Assembly (NCBI GenBank): GCA_002350765.1
Contig: DEFK01000032.1
Location: 1 to 40,343, forward strand
Origin: Ruminococcaceae bacterium UBA2854
Lineage (GTDB): Bacteria; Bacillota; Clostridia; Oscillospirales; Acutalibacteraceae
Direction: 5' to 3'
Length of the DNA stretch: 40,343 nt
The translations under genes and the position numbers were made by a program. The notes below the pieces were generated by a model. It was not told where the DNA came from and did not search any database. It saw only the letters and a list, made by a program, of their open reading frames with translations. Of the stretch, positions 1-8,962 are shown in pieces. Each line of letters opens with the position of its first letter. Within the stretch, counting starts at the first letter, position 1.

Positions 1-414
1 ATGACAGGTCATCAGCAGAACCCGACTACGGGATACAACATCAAGGGTGATCCCGCGGGTAAGATTAATTTAGAGGCGCTTTGCAACTCTATCGGAATCA
101 ACAGAGTAAGAGTTGTAGATCCTTATAATCTCGAGGAATGTGACAAGGTTCTTAAAGAAGAACTCGAAGCTGACGAGCCTTCCGTAATTATTTCGAGAAG
201 ACCTTGCGTACTTCTTAAATACGTTAAGCACGAGAAGCCTCTCGTTGTAAATGAAGATAAATGTAAAAGCTGTAAGAGATGTCTTAAACTCGGATGTCCG
301 TCAATCAGCTTTAAGAACAACAAGGCGTTTATCGACCCGACACAGTGCGTTGGCTGTAACGTATGCTCACAGCTGTGTCCGTTCGGAGCAATTGGAAAAG
401 AGGTGCAGGATTAA
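1..414 (+). CDS. iorA: Indolepyruvate:ferredoxin oxidoreductase alpha subunit, C-terminal part (5' end outside window)
   Basis: The alpha subunit of indolepyruvate ferredoxin oxidoreductase decarboxylates aryl-pyruvates (from Trp, Tyr, Phe) to arylacetyl-CoA, using TPP and passing electrons to ferredoxin. Only the last 137 codons are visible. The opening residues (TGHQQNPTTG) match the end of the TPP-binding domain in this family, so the ATG at base 1 is an internal Met, not the start. Two 4Fe-4S ferredoxin motifs follow: C88-x2-C91-x2-C94-x4-CP (one residue longer than usual before the last Cys) and C116-x2-C119-x2-C122-x3-CP. The stop overlaps the iorB start by one base (TAATG), so the two subunits are translationally coupled. 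Family identity is clear. Confidence 0.93.
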   Translation: MTGHQQNPTTGYNIKGDPAGKINLEALCNSIGINRVRVVDPYNLEECDKVLKEELEADEPSVIISRRPCVLLKYVKHEKPLVVNEDKCKSCKRCLKLGCPSISFKNNKAFIDPTQCVGCNVCSQLCPFGAIGKEVQD

Positions 415-992
415 TGGCTACAAGTTTAATGATTGTCGGCGTAGGCGGACAGGGAAGCTTACTCGCGAGCAAGCTTTTAGGTAATATTTTAACCGCCGAG
501 GGCTACGACGTTAAGGTTTCAGAGGTTCACGGTATGAGCCAGAGAGGCGGCAGCGTTGTTACCTACGTTAAGTTCGACAAAAACAAGGTTTACTCCCCCA
601 TTGTTACCGAGGGCGAGGCTGACTATATCATCTCTTTCGAGAAGCTCGAAGCCGCGAGATACGCCTCATTCCTCAAAAAAGGCGGAAAGATTATTGTTAA
701 CACTCAGGAAATCGACCCTATGCCCGTTATTATCGGCACAGCGAGCTATCCTAACGGAGTTTTATCCGAGCTCGAGAACAAGGATATTTTTGTAGACGAT
801 ATCGACGCTCTTTCGCTCGCCGAGCAGGCAGGCTCATCAAAGGCTGTTAATATCGTATTAATGGGCAGACTTGCTAAATACCTCGGCATAGGCTACGACG
901 AGTGGATAAACGCTATAGAAACAACAGTTAAACCAAAGTTTATTGAGCTTAATAAAAAAGCCTTTGAGCTAGGATATAATTACAGCAAATAA
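414..992 (+). CDS. iorB: Indolepyruvate:ferredoxin oxidoreductase beta subunit
   Basis: This is the gamma/beta-type partner of IorA (pyruvate ferredoxin oxidoreductase gamma-domain family), 192 residues. The N-terminus has the glycine-rich motif GVGGQGSLLASKLL and then EVHGMSQRGGSV, both typical of IorB/KorC-like subunits. I chose the ATG at 414, not an in-frame ATG at 363, because the family begins at this point (MATSLMIVGVGGQG), AGAGGTG lies just upstream, and the longer form would run through iorA codons. It is followed after 17 nt by paaK. With IorA it would form the complex that makes arylacetyl-CoA during amino-acid fermentation. Confidence 0.93.
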   Translation: MATSLMIVGVGGQGSLLASKLLGNILTAEGYDVKVSEVHGMSQRGGSVVTYVKFDKNKVYSPIVTEGEADYIISFEKLEAARYASFLKKGGKIIVNTQEIDPMPVIIGTASYPNGVLSELENKDIFVDDIDALSLAEQAGSSKAVNIVLMGRLAKYLGIGYDEWINAIETTVKPKFIELNKKAFELGYNYSK

Positions 993-1009
993 AGAAAGAG
1001 GTTATACCA

Positions 1010-2323
1010 GTGGAAAGATACTACAGTCCTGAAGTCGAAACCGCTTCAAGAGAAAAAATCAACGAAATCCAGACTAAAAATCTCATCGAGCAGGTTAAAC
1101 ATGTTTACGAGAATGTTCCCCTGTACAGACAGAGAATGGACGAAAAAGGCATTAAACCCGAAGATATTAAAAGCCTTGACGATTTAACTAAGCTTCCTTT
1201 TACCAGCAAGCAGGATTTAAGGGATACATATCCCTACGGAATGTTCGCTGTTCCCATGGAGGAAGTTACAAGAATCCACGCTTCCAGCGGAACTACAGGT
1301 AAACAGATCGTTGTCGGCTATACCGACGGCGACCTCGATATCTGGGAAACCTGTTGCGCGCGTCAGCTCGTCGCTACAGGCGCTACCAAGGAAGATAAAG
1401 TACACGTAAGCTACGGATACGGACTGTTTACGGGCGGACTCGGACTTCACGGTGGTTCGCAGAAATTAGGCTGTACCACTATTCCTGTTTCCTCGGGTAA
1501 CACAGCAAGACAACTTACTATTATGCAGGACTTCGGTTCAACAATTCTCGGAGCTACTCCCTCATACGCTATGTATTTAGGAGAAAGCGCTAAGAAAGCG
1601 GGAATTGATACCTCAAAGCTTCCACTTAAAGTCGGTATCTTCGGCGCTGAACCCTGGACTGAGGAAATGCGTCAGAGTATCGAAAAGAGCTTAAATATCA
1701 AAGCCTACGATATTTACGGTCTTACGGAGATTTGCGGTCCCGGCGTAGCTTACGAATGTTCACAGCAAAAGGGTATGCACGTAAACGAGGACCACTTCAT
1801 TATAGAAATCATCAACCCCGAAACAGGCGAGCCTGTTCCCGACGGCGAAAAGGGCGAGATCGTATTCTCCTCTATCACAAAGAAAGCGTTCCCGCTTTTA
1901 AGATTCCGCACAAAGGATATCGGCGTTATCACTCACGAAAAATGCGCCTGCGGACGTACATTCGTAAGAATGAGCAAGCCTCTCGGACGTGTTGACGATA
2001 TGCTTATCGTAAGAGGCGTTAACCTCTTCCCGAGCCAAATCGAGGCTGTTCTTCTTAAAGAAAACCATTCGCCGAACTACCAGATCGTAGTTGACAGAAG
2101 CGGAAGCCTCGACAGCATAGAGGTTAATATCGAAATGAATGACGAGCACTTCTCGGATAAGCCGTCAGATATTATTAAGATGGAAAAAACTCTCGAAAAC
2201 GAGTTCAAGTCAGCGCTCGGTATTAAGCCGAAGGTTAACCTTGTTTCTCCCGATACTATCCCCCGTTCCGAGGGTAAAGCGGTAAGAGTTGTAGATAAAC
2301 GCCACGTTTACGACAGCAAGTAA
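1010..2323 (+). CDS. paaK: Phenylacetate-CoA ligase family (adenylate-forming)
   Basis: A 437-residue member of the ANL superfamily, PaaK type, which interconverts an arylacetate and arylacetyl-CoA through an adenylate. The P-loop-like phosphate motif is ASSGTTGK at residues 91-98. IYGLTEICGPG is the adenine/carboxylate-binding region, and FRTKDIG plus GRVDDMLIVRGVNLFPSQIE mark the hinge to the small C-terminal domain. Length is normal for the family. The start is GTG with AAAGAGG about 8 nt upstream. Its place directly after iorAB suggests it works on the arylacetyl-CoA made there; running towards free arylacetate would yield ATP, but that direction is inference. Confidence 0.92.
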   Translation: MERYYSPEVETASREKINEIQTKNLIEQVKHVYENVPLYRQRMDEKGIKPEDIKSLDDLTKLPFTSKQDLRDTYPYGMFAVPMEEVTRIHASSGTTGKQIVVGYTDGDLDIWETCCARQLVATGATKEDKVHVSYGYGLFTGGLGLHGGSQKLGCTTIPVSSGNTARQLTIMQDFGSTILGATPSYAMYLGESAKKAGIDTSKLPLKVGIFGAEPWTEEMRQSIEKSLNIKAYDIYGLTEICGPGVAYECSQQKGMHVNEDHFIIEIINPETGEPVPDGEKGEIVFSSITKKAFPLLRFRTKDIGVITHEKCACGRTFVRMSKPLGRVDDMLIVRGVNLFPSQIEAVLLKENHSPNYQIVVDRSGSLDSIEVNIEMNDEHFSDKPSDIIKMEKTLENEFKSALGIKPKVNLVSPDTIPRSEGKAVRVVDKRHVYDSK

Positions 2324-2337
2324 GAAAGGATAAAACT

Positions 2338-2766
2338 ATGATTAAACAAATTTCTATATTCGCGACAAATAAACCCGGTCAGGTTGTTAAGGTTGCCGAC
2401 GCGCTCTCACAGGAAAATATAGATATCCGCGCTATGTGCGTAGCCGATACACAGGATTTCGGTATTATCCGCTTAATCGTAAATGATACAGATAAAGCTA
2501 AGAAAGCGCTCTCGAGCCATAAATGTATTGTACAAATTACAAATGTTGTCGGAATTAAAATCCCCGACAAGCCAGGTTCTACGAAACAGGCGCTTGAGCT
2601 TTTATCTAAAAAAGGCGTAAATATTGACTATATGTACGCGTTCGTTACAAAGTCCAAGGAATACGCTTATTTTGTAATGAGAGTAGAAGATCCCGAGGAA
2701 GCGGATAAGATTCTCAGCGCAAGCGGCGTTGAGTTAATTACTCAGGAAGAAATCGAGAATATTTAA
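2338..2766 (+). CDS. Tandem ACT-domain protein of the ior/paaK operon
   Basis: This 142-residue protein consists almost entirely of two ACT domains. The first is near residues 1-68 (MIKQISIFATNKPGQVVKVADAL) and the second near 70-140 (GIKIPDKPGSTKQALELLSKKGVNIDYMYAF). ACT domains bind amino acids and usually regulate neighbouring enzymes. Free-standing tandem-ACT proteins next to paaK and ior genes are a recurrent arrangement, so it probably senses an aromatic amino acid or arylacetate for this operon (inference). AAGGATAAAACT precedes the ATG. It is the last gene before a strong bidirectional terminator. Confidence 0.88.
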   Translation: MIKQISIFATNKPGQVVKVADALSQENIDIRAMCVADTQDFGIIRLIVNDTDKAKKALSSHKCIVQITNVVGIKIPDKPGSTKQALELLSKKGVNIDYMYAFVTKSKEYAYFVMRVEDPEEADKILSASGVELITQEEIENI

Positions 2767-2785
2767 GTTTTAACTTAAACACAAC

Positions 2786-2813
2786 AAGGTCGGAAGCAAG
2801 CGCTTCCGACCTT
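2786..2813. terminator. Bidirectional intrinsic terminator between the ACT gene and dnaE
   Basis: A perfect 12-bp stem (2786-2797 with 2802-2813) has a 4-nt loop, A-rich on the left and T-rich on the right. It lies between converging genes, the plus-strand ACT gene ending at 2766 and minus-strand dnaE ending at 2830, so it can serve both. Confidence 0.9.
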
Positions 2814-2829
2814 TTCTGTTACCTGTATT

Positions 2830-5800
2830 CTATTGTACAACCACATTCTCGTCGCCGAGCTGGTATTTAAGCTCCTTAATCATTACGTCGTTTAAACTAA
2901 CCCACATCGTTTCGGGGGCGATAAGCTTCTTCTTAGTATCGGTAAGATAGAATATTACAGGAGTTCTTCCGCCGAAGATATCAATAACTCTGAACGCTTT
3001 TTTGTAAAGCTCGGAGTCAAGATTATCAATCCTTATAAACAGCTTGGGCGGTTTATTCGGCTTTTTAGGCGCGGGTTTATTAACGTTGCGGTTATTTACA
3101 GCAGGAACGCTGTTTTTATCTACCGCGCGGATTTCGTTACATATAATTTTAGGCTCCTCGTCCTCTTTAAGACTTACGGTACCGAAAATCTCTATAACGC
3201 TTCCCTGCGCTAAAAGCGCGCCGCATTTCGAGAATACATCAGGGAAAACAATTACCTCGGCGGAGCCGTACCTGTCCTCCACCGTAACAAACGCCATCAT
3301 ACGGCTGTTTTTTGTTATCTGGTTTTTCAGCTTGGATACAATACATACTATATGCACGGAGCTGTTATCCTTGTACATATTGCTGTCCTGACTTATAATA
3401 TCGCCGATTTTATCACATTTAACGGCATTTATATAGTCCTCGTACTCGTCAATAGGATGTCCGCTTAAATACATTCCCGCGACCTCGTTCTCCATAAACA
3501 ACAATTCATCCTTGGAAAACTCATCCACGGCGGGAGGCTGAGGCTCGGATGACTGTGCGGAATTTTCCGCTCCCATTTCAAAAAACGAAAGCTGTCCGCG
3601 AAGATTATTTTTATTCTCGTAATCCAAATCCGCGAGCACATCCTTAGACATAATAAGCATCTGGCGGCGGTTCAGCCCCAGAGTATCGAGAGCGCCGCAT
3701 TTAATAAGACTCTCGAGCGCCCTTATATTCATAGACTTTCCGTAAACACGCTTGCAGAAGTCGTAGAAGCTCTTATATGGCTCGAGCTTTCTGCTCTCAA
3801 TAATCGCGTCTATAAACTGGCGACCTAGGTTTTTAATTGCAAGAAGTCCGTAGCGGATATCCCTGCCTGAAACGGTAAAGCCGTACGAGCTTGAATTCAC
3901 ATCGGGCGGTAAAACTCTTATTCCGAGGCTGTGACATTCAGCCATATACACGGCAAGCTTATTCTGATTATCAAGCACGCTTGACATAAGCGACGCCATA
4001 TACTGCTTTGGATAATGACATTTCAGCCACGCTGTCTGAAAACTTATTTTAGCGTAAGCGGTGGCGTGGGATTTATTAAAGGCGTATGACGCGAAGCTTT
4101 CCATTTCGTCATAGATGGAAGTCGCGGTTTTACGGTCAATTCCTCGTCTTAAACAACCCTCGACTATAATATTGCCGTTATCGTCCGTCAAGCCCTCGAT
4201 AAAGATTTTACGCTCTTTCTCCATAACGTCATGCTTTTTCTTACTCATAGCACGGCGAACTATATCGGCTCTGCCTAAGGAGTAGCCCGCGAGCTCGCGA
4301 AGAATCTGCATAACCTGCTCCTGGTACACGATACAACCGTAGGTAACATTCAGTATACTCTCGAGCATTGGATGTTTATAGCGAATATGGGAGGCGTTAT
4401 GACGGCAGTCGATATAAGTCGGTATGCTGTCCATAGGACCTGGACGGTAAAGCGATATAACAGCGATTAAATCCTCGAAGCAGTCGGGTTTTAGCTGGGT
4501 TAATACATTTCTCATTCCCTGTGATTCAAACTGGAACACGCCCTCGCTTAACCCCTTAGACATCATTTTATAAACAGCCTTATCGTCATCACGGATCATA
4601 TCGAGTGAAAAATCGGGTTCGATTTCCTGTATCATCTTAACCGCGTCGTCGATAACGGTAAGGTTACGAAGTCCGAGAAAATCCATTTTAAGAAGCCCGA
4701 GCTCCTCGAGGGTAGTCATGGTAAACTGGGTAACGATATTGCCGTCGTTGCTCGACAGCGGTACATAGTCCGAAACGGGCTTATCTGTAATTACAACTCC
4801 AGCGGCGTGCATAGTTGCGTGACGCGGCATTCCCTCGAGCTTTAAGGCGATATCTATTATATTCTTTGTCGAAGGGTCGGTATCGTACATATTTTTAAGC
4901 TCGGAGGATATCTTCAGCGCCTTTTCTATAGTCATATTCAGCTCGAAAGGTACGAGCTTAGCTATCTTATCAACCGCCGCATACGGAACAGCTAACGCGC
5001 GTCCTACGTCACGTATAGAACCTCTAGCCGCCATTGTACCAAACGCGATAATCTGCGCGACATGGTCGCTTCCGTATTTATCAATAACGTAATCTATAAC
5101 TTCCTCACGACGCTGTTTACAGAAGTCGATATCGAAGTCGGGCATACTTACACGCTCGGGATTTAAGAAACGCTCAAAAAGAAGATTGTACTTAATAGGA
5201 TCAACATCAGTTATACCGATACAATACGCGCATAACGAGCCAGCGCCCGAGCCCCTGCCAGGACCTACAGGGATACCTGAGCGTTTAGCAAACTGTACAA
5301 AATCGTTAACAATTAAATAATAATCAACAAAGCCCATCCTGTTTACAGTGGACAGCTCGTATTCAAGCCTGTCGATTAAGCTTTTATCGGGATTGTTACC
5401 GTAATGCTTATATAAGCCTTTATAACATTCTTCCTTAAAATACTCGTAGTGATCTACGCCCTCGGGTAAATCATAACGCGGGAGCTTTCTTACGCCGAAC
5501 TCGAAATCAACATTACATCTGTCGGCGATAAGCTGAGTATTATCGTAGGCTTCGGGGAAATCTTTAAACAGAGAACGCATTTCTTCCTCGGATTTAAGAT
5601 AGAACTCCTTGGTCTTAAACTGCATACGGTCTTCGTCATTTATGGTTTTATTGGTTTGTATACATAGAAGAATATCGTGGGTTTCAGCGTCGGATTTATT
5701 TATATAATGCGCGTCGTTCGTAACTACAAGCTCCGCTCCTATTTCCTTGGAAAGACGGATTAAATCGGGAGATATTCTTAATTCCTCGTCAAGCCCGTGA

Positions 5801-6327
5801 TTCTGGAGTTCGATAAAAAAGTTATCTTTACCGAATATATTCTGATAATAAAGCGCCTTATCCTTAGCGCCGTTATAATCGCCGTTTAAAAGCTTTCTCG
5901 GGATTTCTCCCGCTATGCAGGCGGATAAACAGATTAAACCCTCGTGATACTTTTCGAGCAGTTCATCATCAATACGAGGCTTTACATAGAAGCCTTCGGT
6001 AAAGGATAAGGACACCATTTTAATAAGGTTTTGGTAGCCTGTGTTATTCTCGCACAGCAGAATCATATGGTAATATTCCTTATCGAACGAGGCGTTTTTA
6101 TCAAATCGGCTTCGGGGAGCTACATATACCTCACAACCGATAACGGGCTTAACATTCGCTTTTTTACACGCGCGGTAAAAATCCACGGCGCCGTACATAA
6201 CGCCATGGTCGGTAATCGCGAGAGCGGTCTGCCCCATTTCTTTCGCTTTTTCGGCGAGAGAATTTATACGGCACGCGCCGTCTAGCAGGCTGTATTCGCT
6301 ATGGACATGTAAATGTGTAAAAGCCAT
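2830..6327 (-). CDS. dnaE: DNA polymerase III subunit alpha, DnaE type
   Basis: A C-family replicative DNA polymerase of 1165 residues, normal for DnaE. The N-terminal PHP domain begins at once (HLHVHSEYSLLDG, residues 5-17). The polymerase core shows GPGRGSGAGS (355-364) and PDFDIDF (396-402), which carries two catalytic aspartates, D397 and D399. A third conserved Asp lies in KMDFLGLRNLT near residue 550. The C-terminus carries an OB-fold region. There is no embedded 3'-5' exonuclease as in PolC; clostridia normally have PolC as well, so this is probably the second, DnaE-type polymerase. A GTGGAG ribosome-binding site lies before the ATG, and only one base separates it from xseA upstream. 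Confidence 0.97.
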   Translation of the reverse strand: MAFTHLHVHSEYSLLDGACRINSLAEKAKEMGQTALAITDHGVMYGAVDFYRACKKANVKPVIGCEVYVAPRSRFDKNASFDKEYYHMILLCENNTGYQNLIKMVSLSFTEGFYVKPRIDDELLEKYHEGLICLSACIAGEIPRKLLNGDYNGAKDKALYYQNIFGKDNFFIELQNHGLDEELRISPDLIRLSKEIGAELVVTNDAHYINKSDAETHDILLCIQTNKTINDEDRMQFKTKEFYLKSEEEMRSLFKDFPEAYDNTQLIADRCNVDFEFGVRKLPRYDLPEGVDHYEYFKEECYKGLYKHYGNNPDKSLIDRLEYELSTVNRMGFVDYYLIVNDFVQFAKRSGIPVGPGRGSGAGSLCAYCIGITDVDPIKYNLLFERFLNPERVSMPDFDIDFCKQRREEVIDYVIDKYGSDHVAQIIAFGTMAARGSIRDVGRALAVPYAAVDKIAKLVPFELNMTIEKALKISSELKNMYDTDPSTKNIIDIALKLEGMPRHATMHAAGVVITDKPVSDYVPLSSNDGNIVTQFTMTTLEELGLLKMDFLGLRNLTVIDDAVKMIQEIEPDFSLDMIRDDDKAVYKMMSKGLSEGVFQFESQGMRNVLTQLKPDCFEDLIAVISLYRPGPMDSIPTYIDCRHNASHIRYKHPMLESILNVTYGCIVYQEQVMQILRELAGYSLGRADIVRRAMSKKKHDVMEKERKIFIEGLTDDNGNIIVEGCLRRGIDRKTATSIYDEMESFASYAFNKSHATAYAKISFQTAWLKCHYPKQYMASLMSSVLDNQNKLAVYMAECHSLGIRVLPPDVNSSSYGFTVSGRDIRYGLLAIKNLGRQFIDAIIESRKLEPYKSFYDFCKRVYGKSMNIRALESLIKCGALDTLGLNRRQMLIMSKDVLADLDYENKNNLRGQLSFFEMGAENSAQSSEPQPPAVDEFSKDELLFMENEVAGMYLSGHPIDEYEDYINAVKCDKIGDIISQDSNMYKDNSSVHIVCIVSKLKNQITKNSRMMAFVTVEDRYGSAEVIVFPDVFSKCGALLAQGSVIEIFGTVSLKEDEEPKIICNEIRAVDKNSVPAVNNRNVNKPAPKKPNKPPKLFIRIDNLDSELYKKAFRVIDIFGGRTPVIFYLTDTKKKLIAPETMWVSLNDVMIKELKYQLGDENVVVQ

Positions 6328-6328
6328 A

Positions 6329-7543
6329 CTATATCTCCACTACCTTTGTTTTTACCGTTCCGTCTTTTAATGTCAGTTTTATTTCATCGTCAATTTTTAA
6401 TTCTTTTACAGAATTAATGTTTGTACTGTCTTTTTGCGCGATAGCGTATCCCCTGTTTAAAACGGAAACAGGGTTTAGAGTTTCAAGCTTAGCGCCGAGC
6501 TTTTTTACGCTGTCGGATTTTAAATTAAAAGTATCATTAATAGAAAGCTGAGCTCTTTTAGATAAATTATCAAGCTTAGAGCTTAAAAGTCCTATTCTCT
6601 TTTCGGGAGAATTAACGGACATAGCTGTTCTTATATCGGAAAGCTTTTTATTATAGAAAGAAAGCCTGTTATCAATAAGCGAGTTTATATACTGGCGCTG
6701 AGAGTTATAATAAGCGAGCAGTTCCTCCCTGTCAGGTACGGCGAGTTCAGCCGCCGCGGATGGCGTAGGCGCGCGCAGGTCAGATACAAAATCGCATATC
6801 GTAAAGTCGGTTTCGTGACCTACCGCGGAAATAACAGGGATATTGGACGCATAAATAGCGTAAGCAAGGTTCTCGTCGTTAAACGCCCATAAATCCTCGA
6901 TAGAACCGCCGCCGCGTCCGATTATAATAACATCGGCGCAATCATATTCATTAAACAGATTAACAGCGTTAATAAGCTGTTCGGGAGCTCCCGCGCCTTG
7001 TACCAGTACGGGACAAAGCACAATATCAACACTCGGAAAACGTCTTGTAAGGATATTGCGGATATCCTGCACAGCCGCGCCTGTCGGAGATGTGATTACG
7101 CCGACAGTTTTCGGGAATTTAGGTATGGGCTTTTTATTCTCGGGTTTAAACAGTCCTTTTTCCTCGAGCTTCTTTTTAAGCTGTTCGAACGCGATTGTAA
7201 GCGAGCCTATTCCGTCGGGCTGCATATCCTCAACGTATATCTGATAACCGCCCGTCACCTCGTAAAGCGATACTCGGCATAAGGCAATAACCTTCATACC
7301 CTCCTCGGGCTTAAACTTTAAATTACGCGCGTTTCCCGCGAACATAACCGCGCGGACTACGGCGTTTTTATCTTTTAAAGAAAAGTAAATATGACCGCTT
7401 CGGTAGTGGTCGGTAAGATTGCTGATTTCTCCCGTAACGAAAACGCTCGATAAATGAGGATCATTATCAAGCAGAGATTTTACATAATAATTGAGTTGTG
7501 ATACAGAGATGATTCTCGGTTTTGTAAACTCAGGATTTATCAT
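6329..7543 (-). CDS. xseA: Exodeoxyribonuclease VII large subunit
   Basis: XseA is the catalytic large subunit of exonuclease VII, which degrades single-stranded DNA; 404 residues. The N-terminal OB-fold is seen in SVSQLNYYVKSLL and SGHIYFSLKD. The catalytic domain has GVITSPTGAAVQDI, the glycine-rich IIGRGGGSIEDLWAF and AVGHETDFTICDFVSDLRAPTPSAAAE, all diagnostic, followed by a helical segment. Its start overlaps the upstream TsaD-like gene by 14 nt. The small subunit gene xseB, which often follows xseA, is not here; dnaE follows instead. Confidence 0.96.
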   Translation of the reverse strand: MINPEFTKPRIISVSQLNYYVKSLLDNDPHLSSVFVTGEISNLTDHYRSGHIYFSLKDKNAVVRAVMFAGNARNLKFKPEEGMKVIALCRVSLYEVTGGYQIYVEDMQPDGIGSLTIAFEQLKKKLEEKGLFKPENKKPIPKFPKTVGVITSPTGAAVQDIRNILTRRFPSVDIVLCPVLVQGAGAPEQLINAVNLFNEYDCADVIIIGRGGGSIEDLWAFNDENLAYAIYASNIPVISAVGHETDFTICDFVSDLRAPTPSAAAELAVPDREELLAYYNSQRQYINSLIDNRLSFYNKKLSDIRTAMSVNSPEKRIGLLSSKLDNLSKRAQLSINDTFNLKSDSVKKLGAKLETLNPVSVLNRGYAIAQKDSTNINSVKELKIDDEIKLTLKDGTVKTKVVEI

Positions 7544-8471
7544 AAACAGCCCTTCTGTATGTTAAATAAGCGATACCCGCGGCGTTATCCGCGGAAAATT
7601 CGGGTTCGGCGAAATAAGCGCCGTATTTATTCTCAAAGGATTTTCTTATTATTGAATTTGACATAACTCCGCCCGCGTATAAAAGCGGGAGATTGCCGTA
7701 TTTTTCAAGTAATCTGTCGGTCATTTCGCTTAAAGTGTTCTCGATATACTTTAAGCAGTATGCGGCGATATATTCTTTAGAAGAATTATTCTCGTAAAGA
7801 TTTTTGCATATATTCTCGATTCCGCTAAGACAACAATTCTCGCCTTTTAAAGTCGGCTTTTTAACCTTAAGCTCGCCGTCATAGCTTAGCGCGAGCTTTT
7901 CGAGCTCTTTACCGCAAGGAAAGCTTAGCCCTAGCATAACGCCTACACGGTCTATAGCCTGCCCTGCGTTCAGGTCGAGAGTTTCGGCGGCTATTTTCAG
8001 GTCGAAGCCGAAACCCTTCGGCTTAGCAAGCACAGCTTCGGTGGTACCTCCGCTTACGTGGAAAGCTAAAAACTCACGATTAAAGAGCTGTTCTGCTTTC
8101 GAGCTGTATAAAGCGGCTGAAATATGTCCTTCCTGATGCGAAAATTCGTACATAGGTATATTTAGCGTTGAGCTTATAACTCTCGCTGTATTGGCTCCTA
8201 CGTTAAAGCACGGCATATACGAGCCCTCTACAGGGCGCGGTTTAACGGAAGCGCCGACCGCTTTAATATTTCGAGGATCAATATCCTTTACCAAATCAGC
8301 GTACAAAGCGTAAAGCTGAGAGGTATGATGGAATACCGCGTCAGACTGGCGAAGTCCTATCTCTCCCTCTTTAACGGGTAAAAGCTTTTTTCGTTGTATT
8401 ACATTTTTATCATCATCAATCAAAGCGACTGACGTGGTATAGTTGCTGGTATCTATTCCTAAATAATACAT
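7530..8471 (-). CDS. TsaD/Kae1-like ASKHA-fold protein (divergent paralogue)
   Basis: This 313-residue protein belongs to the TsaD (Gcp/YgjD/Kae1) superfamily. True TsaD installs the threonylcarbamoyl group of t6A37 in tRNA. Seen here: MYYLGIDTSNYTTSVAL (phosphate 1 loop), a metal-binding HxxxH at H112/H116 (SHQEGH), NAGQAIDRVGVMLGL and YAGGVMSNSIIRKSF. The fold and metal ligands are kept, but the sequence is shorter and more divergent than canonical TsaD (about 335-340 residues). Clostridia often carry such a second copy between nusB and xseA, while the true tsaD sits elsewhere. Substrate is unknown. Its ATG overlaps the nusB stop by one base. Confidence 0.85.
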   Translation of the reverse strand: MYYLGIDTSNYTTSVALIDDDKNVIQRKKLLPVKEGEIGLRQSDAVFHHTSQLYALYADLVKDIDPRNIKAVGASVKPRPVEGSYMPCFNVGANTARVISSTLNIPMYEFSHQEGHISAALYSSKAEQLFNREFLAFHVSGGTTEAVLAKPKGFGFDLKIAAETLDLNAGQAIDRVGVMLGLSFPCGKELEKLALSYDGELKVKKPTLKGENCCLSGIENICKNLYENNSSKEYIAAYCLKYIENTLSEMTDRLLEKYGNLPLLYAGGVMSNSIIRKSFENKYGAYFAEPEFSADNAAGIAYLTYRRAVYDKS

Positions 8472-8872
8472 TATGCTCTCGAAATCGCGCCAAGTACGCC
8501 GTTTACAAATTTACTTTCGTCAATTGTATATTTCTTAGCAAGCTCTACAGCTTCGTTAATCGCGACGCTTTCGGGAACGGAATCAACATATTTCATCTCA
8601 TAAACCGAAAGCCTCATTATGGCAAGGCTTGTTTTGGAAATTCTGTTAATATTCCAGCCTTTCTTTAAATGGGAGGAAATACTCTCGTCGATCGCGTCAA
8701 GATTATTATAAACGCCCTCGGCTAACTGTTTAGCGTAGAGGTCGAACTCTATCTCGCGCGATTCCTCGGCAGCTTCGATAATGCTGTCGAGAGCATCCTC
8801 GTTGAAGATCTTTTCAAAAATCAGAAAAAAGCCCTGTTCTCTGGCTTTAAAGCGTGACATTTTATTATCCAT
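8471..8872 (-). CDS. nusB: Transcription antitermination factor NusB
   Basis: NusB, 133 residues, is an all-helical protein that binds boxA RNA with S10 (NusE) during rRNA antitermination. Family motifs are SRFKAREQGFFLIF at the N-terminus and, near the C-terminus, LSVYEMKYVDSVPESVAINEAVELAKKY...KFVNGVLG. The start at 8872 has a GGGAT element 5 nt upstream; an internal Met at codon 5 would also give a family-like N-terminus (MSRFKARE). It is the first gene of the nusB, tsaD-like, xseA, dnaE run and has a promoter just upstream. Confidence 0.96.
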   Translation of the reverse strand: MDNKMSRFKAREQGFFLIFEKIFNEDALDSIIEAAEESREIEFDLYAKQLAEGVYNNLDAIDESISSHLKKGWNINRISKTSLAIMRLSVYEMKYVDSVPESVAINEAVELAKKYTIDESKFVNGVLGAISRA

Positions 8873-8904
8873 AATATCCCAACTTTACATAAAATTACAT
8901 CTTA

Positions 8905-8932
8905 ATTATACCATACAACGTATAAAAAGCAA
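8905..8932 (-). promoter_or_regulatory. Predicted sigma-A promoter of the nusB operon
   Basis: On the minus strand TTGCTT (8927-8932) and TATAAT (8905-8910) are separated by 16 nt, with an extended -10 (TGG before TATAAT). The leader to the nusB ATG is about 25 nt. The -35 touches the stem of the preceding terminator. Confidence 0.7.
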
Positions 8933-8958
8933 GGCTCAAAACAGAAGTTTTGAGCCTT
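8931..8958 (-). terminator. Intrinsic terminator of the LicD cassette
   Basis: An 11-bp stem (8931-8941 with 8948-8958) has a 6-nt loop and, on the minus strand, is followed by GCTTTTT. It lies just past the stop of the last LicD gene (8963), before the nusB promoter. Confidence 0.88.
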
Positions 8959-8962
8959 AAAA

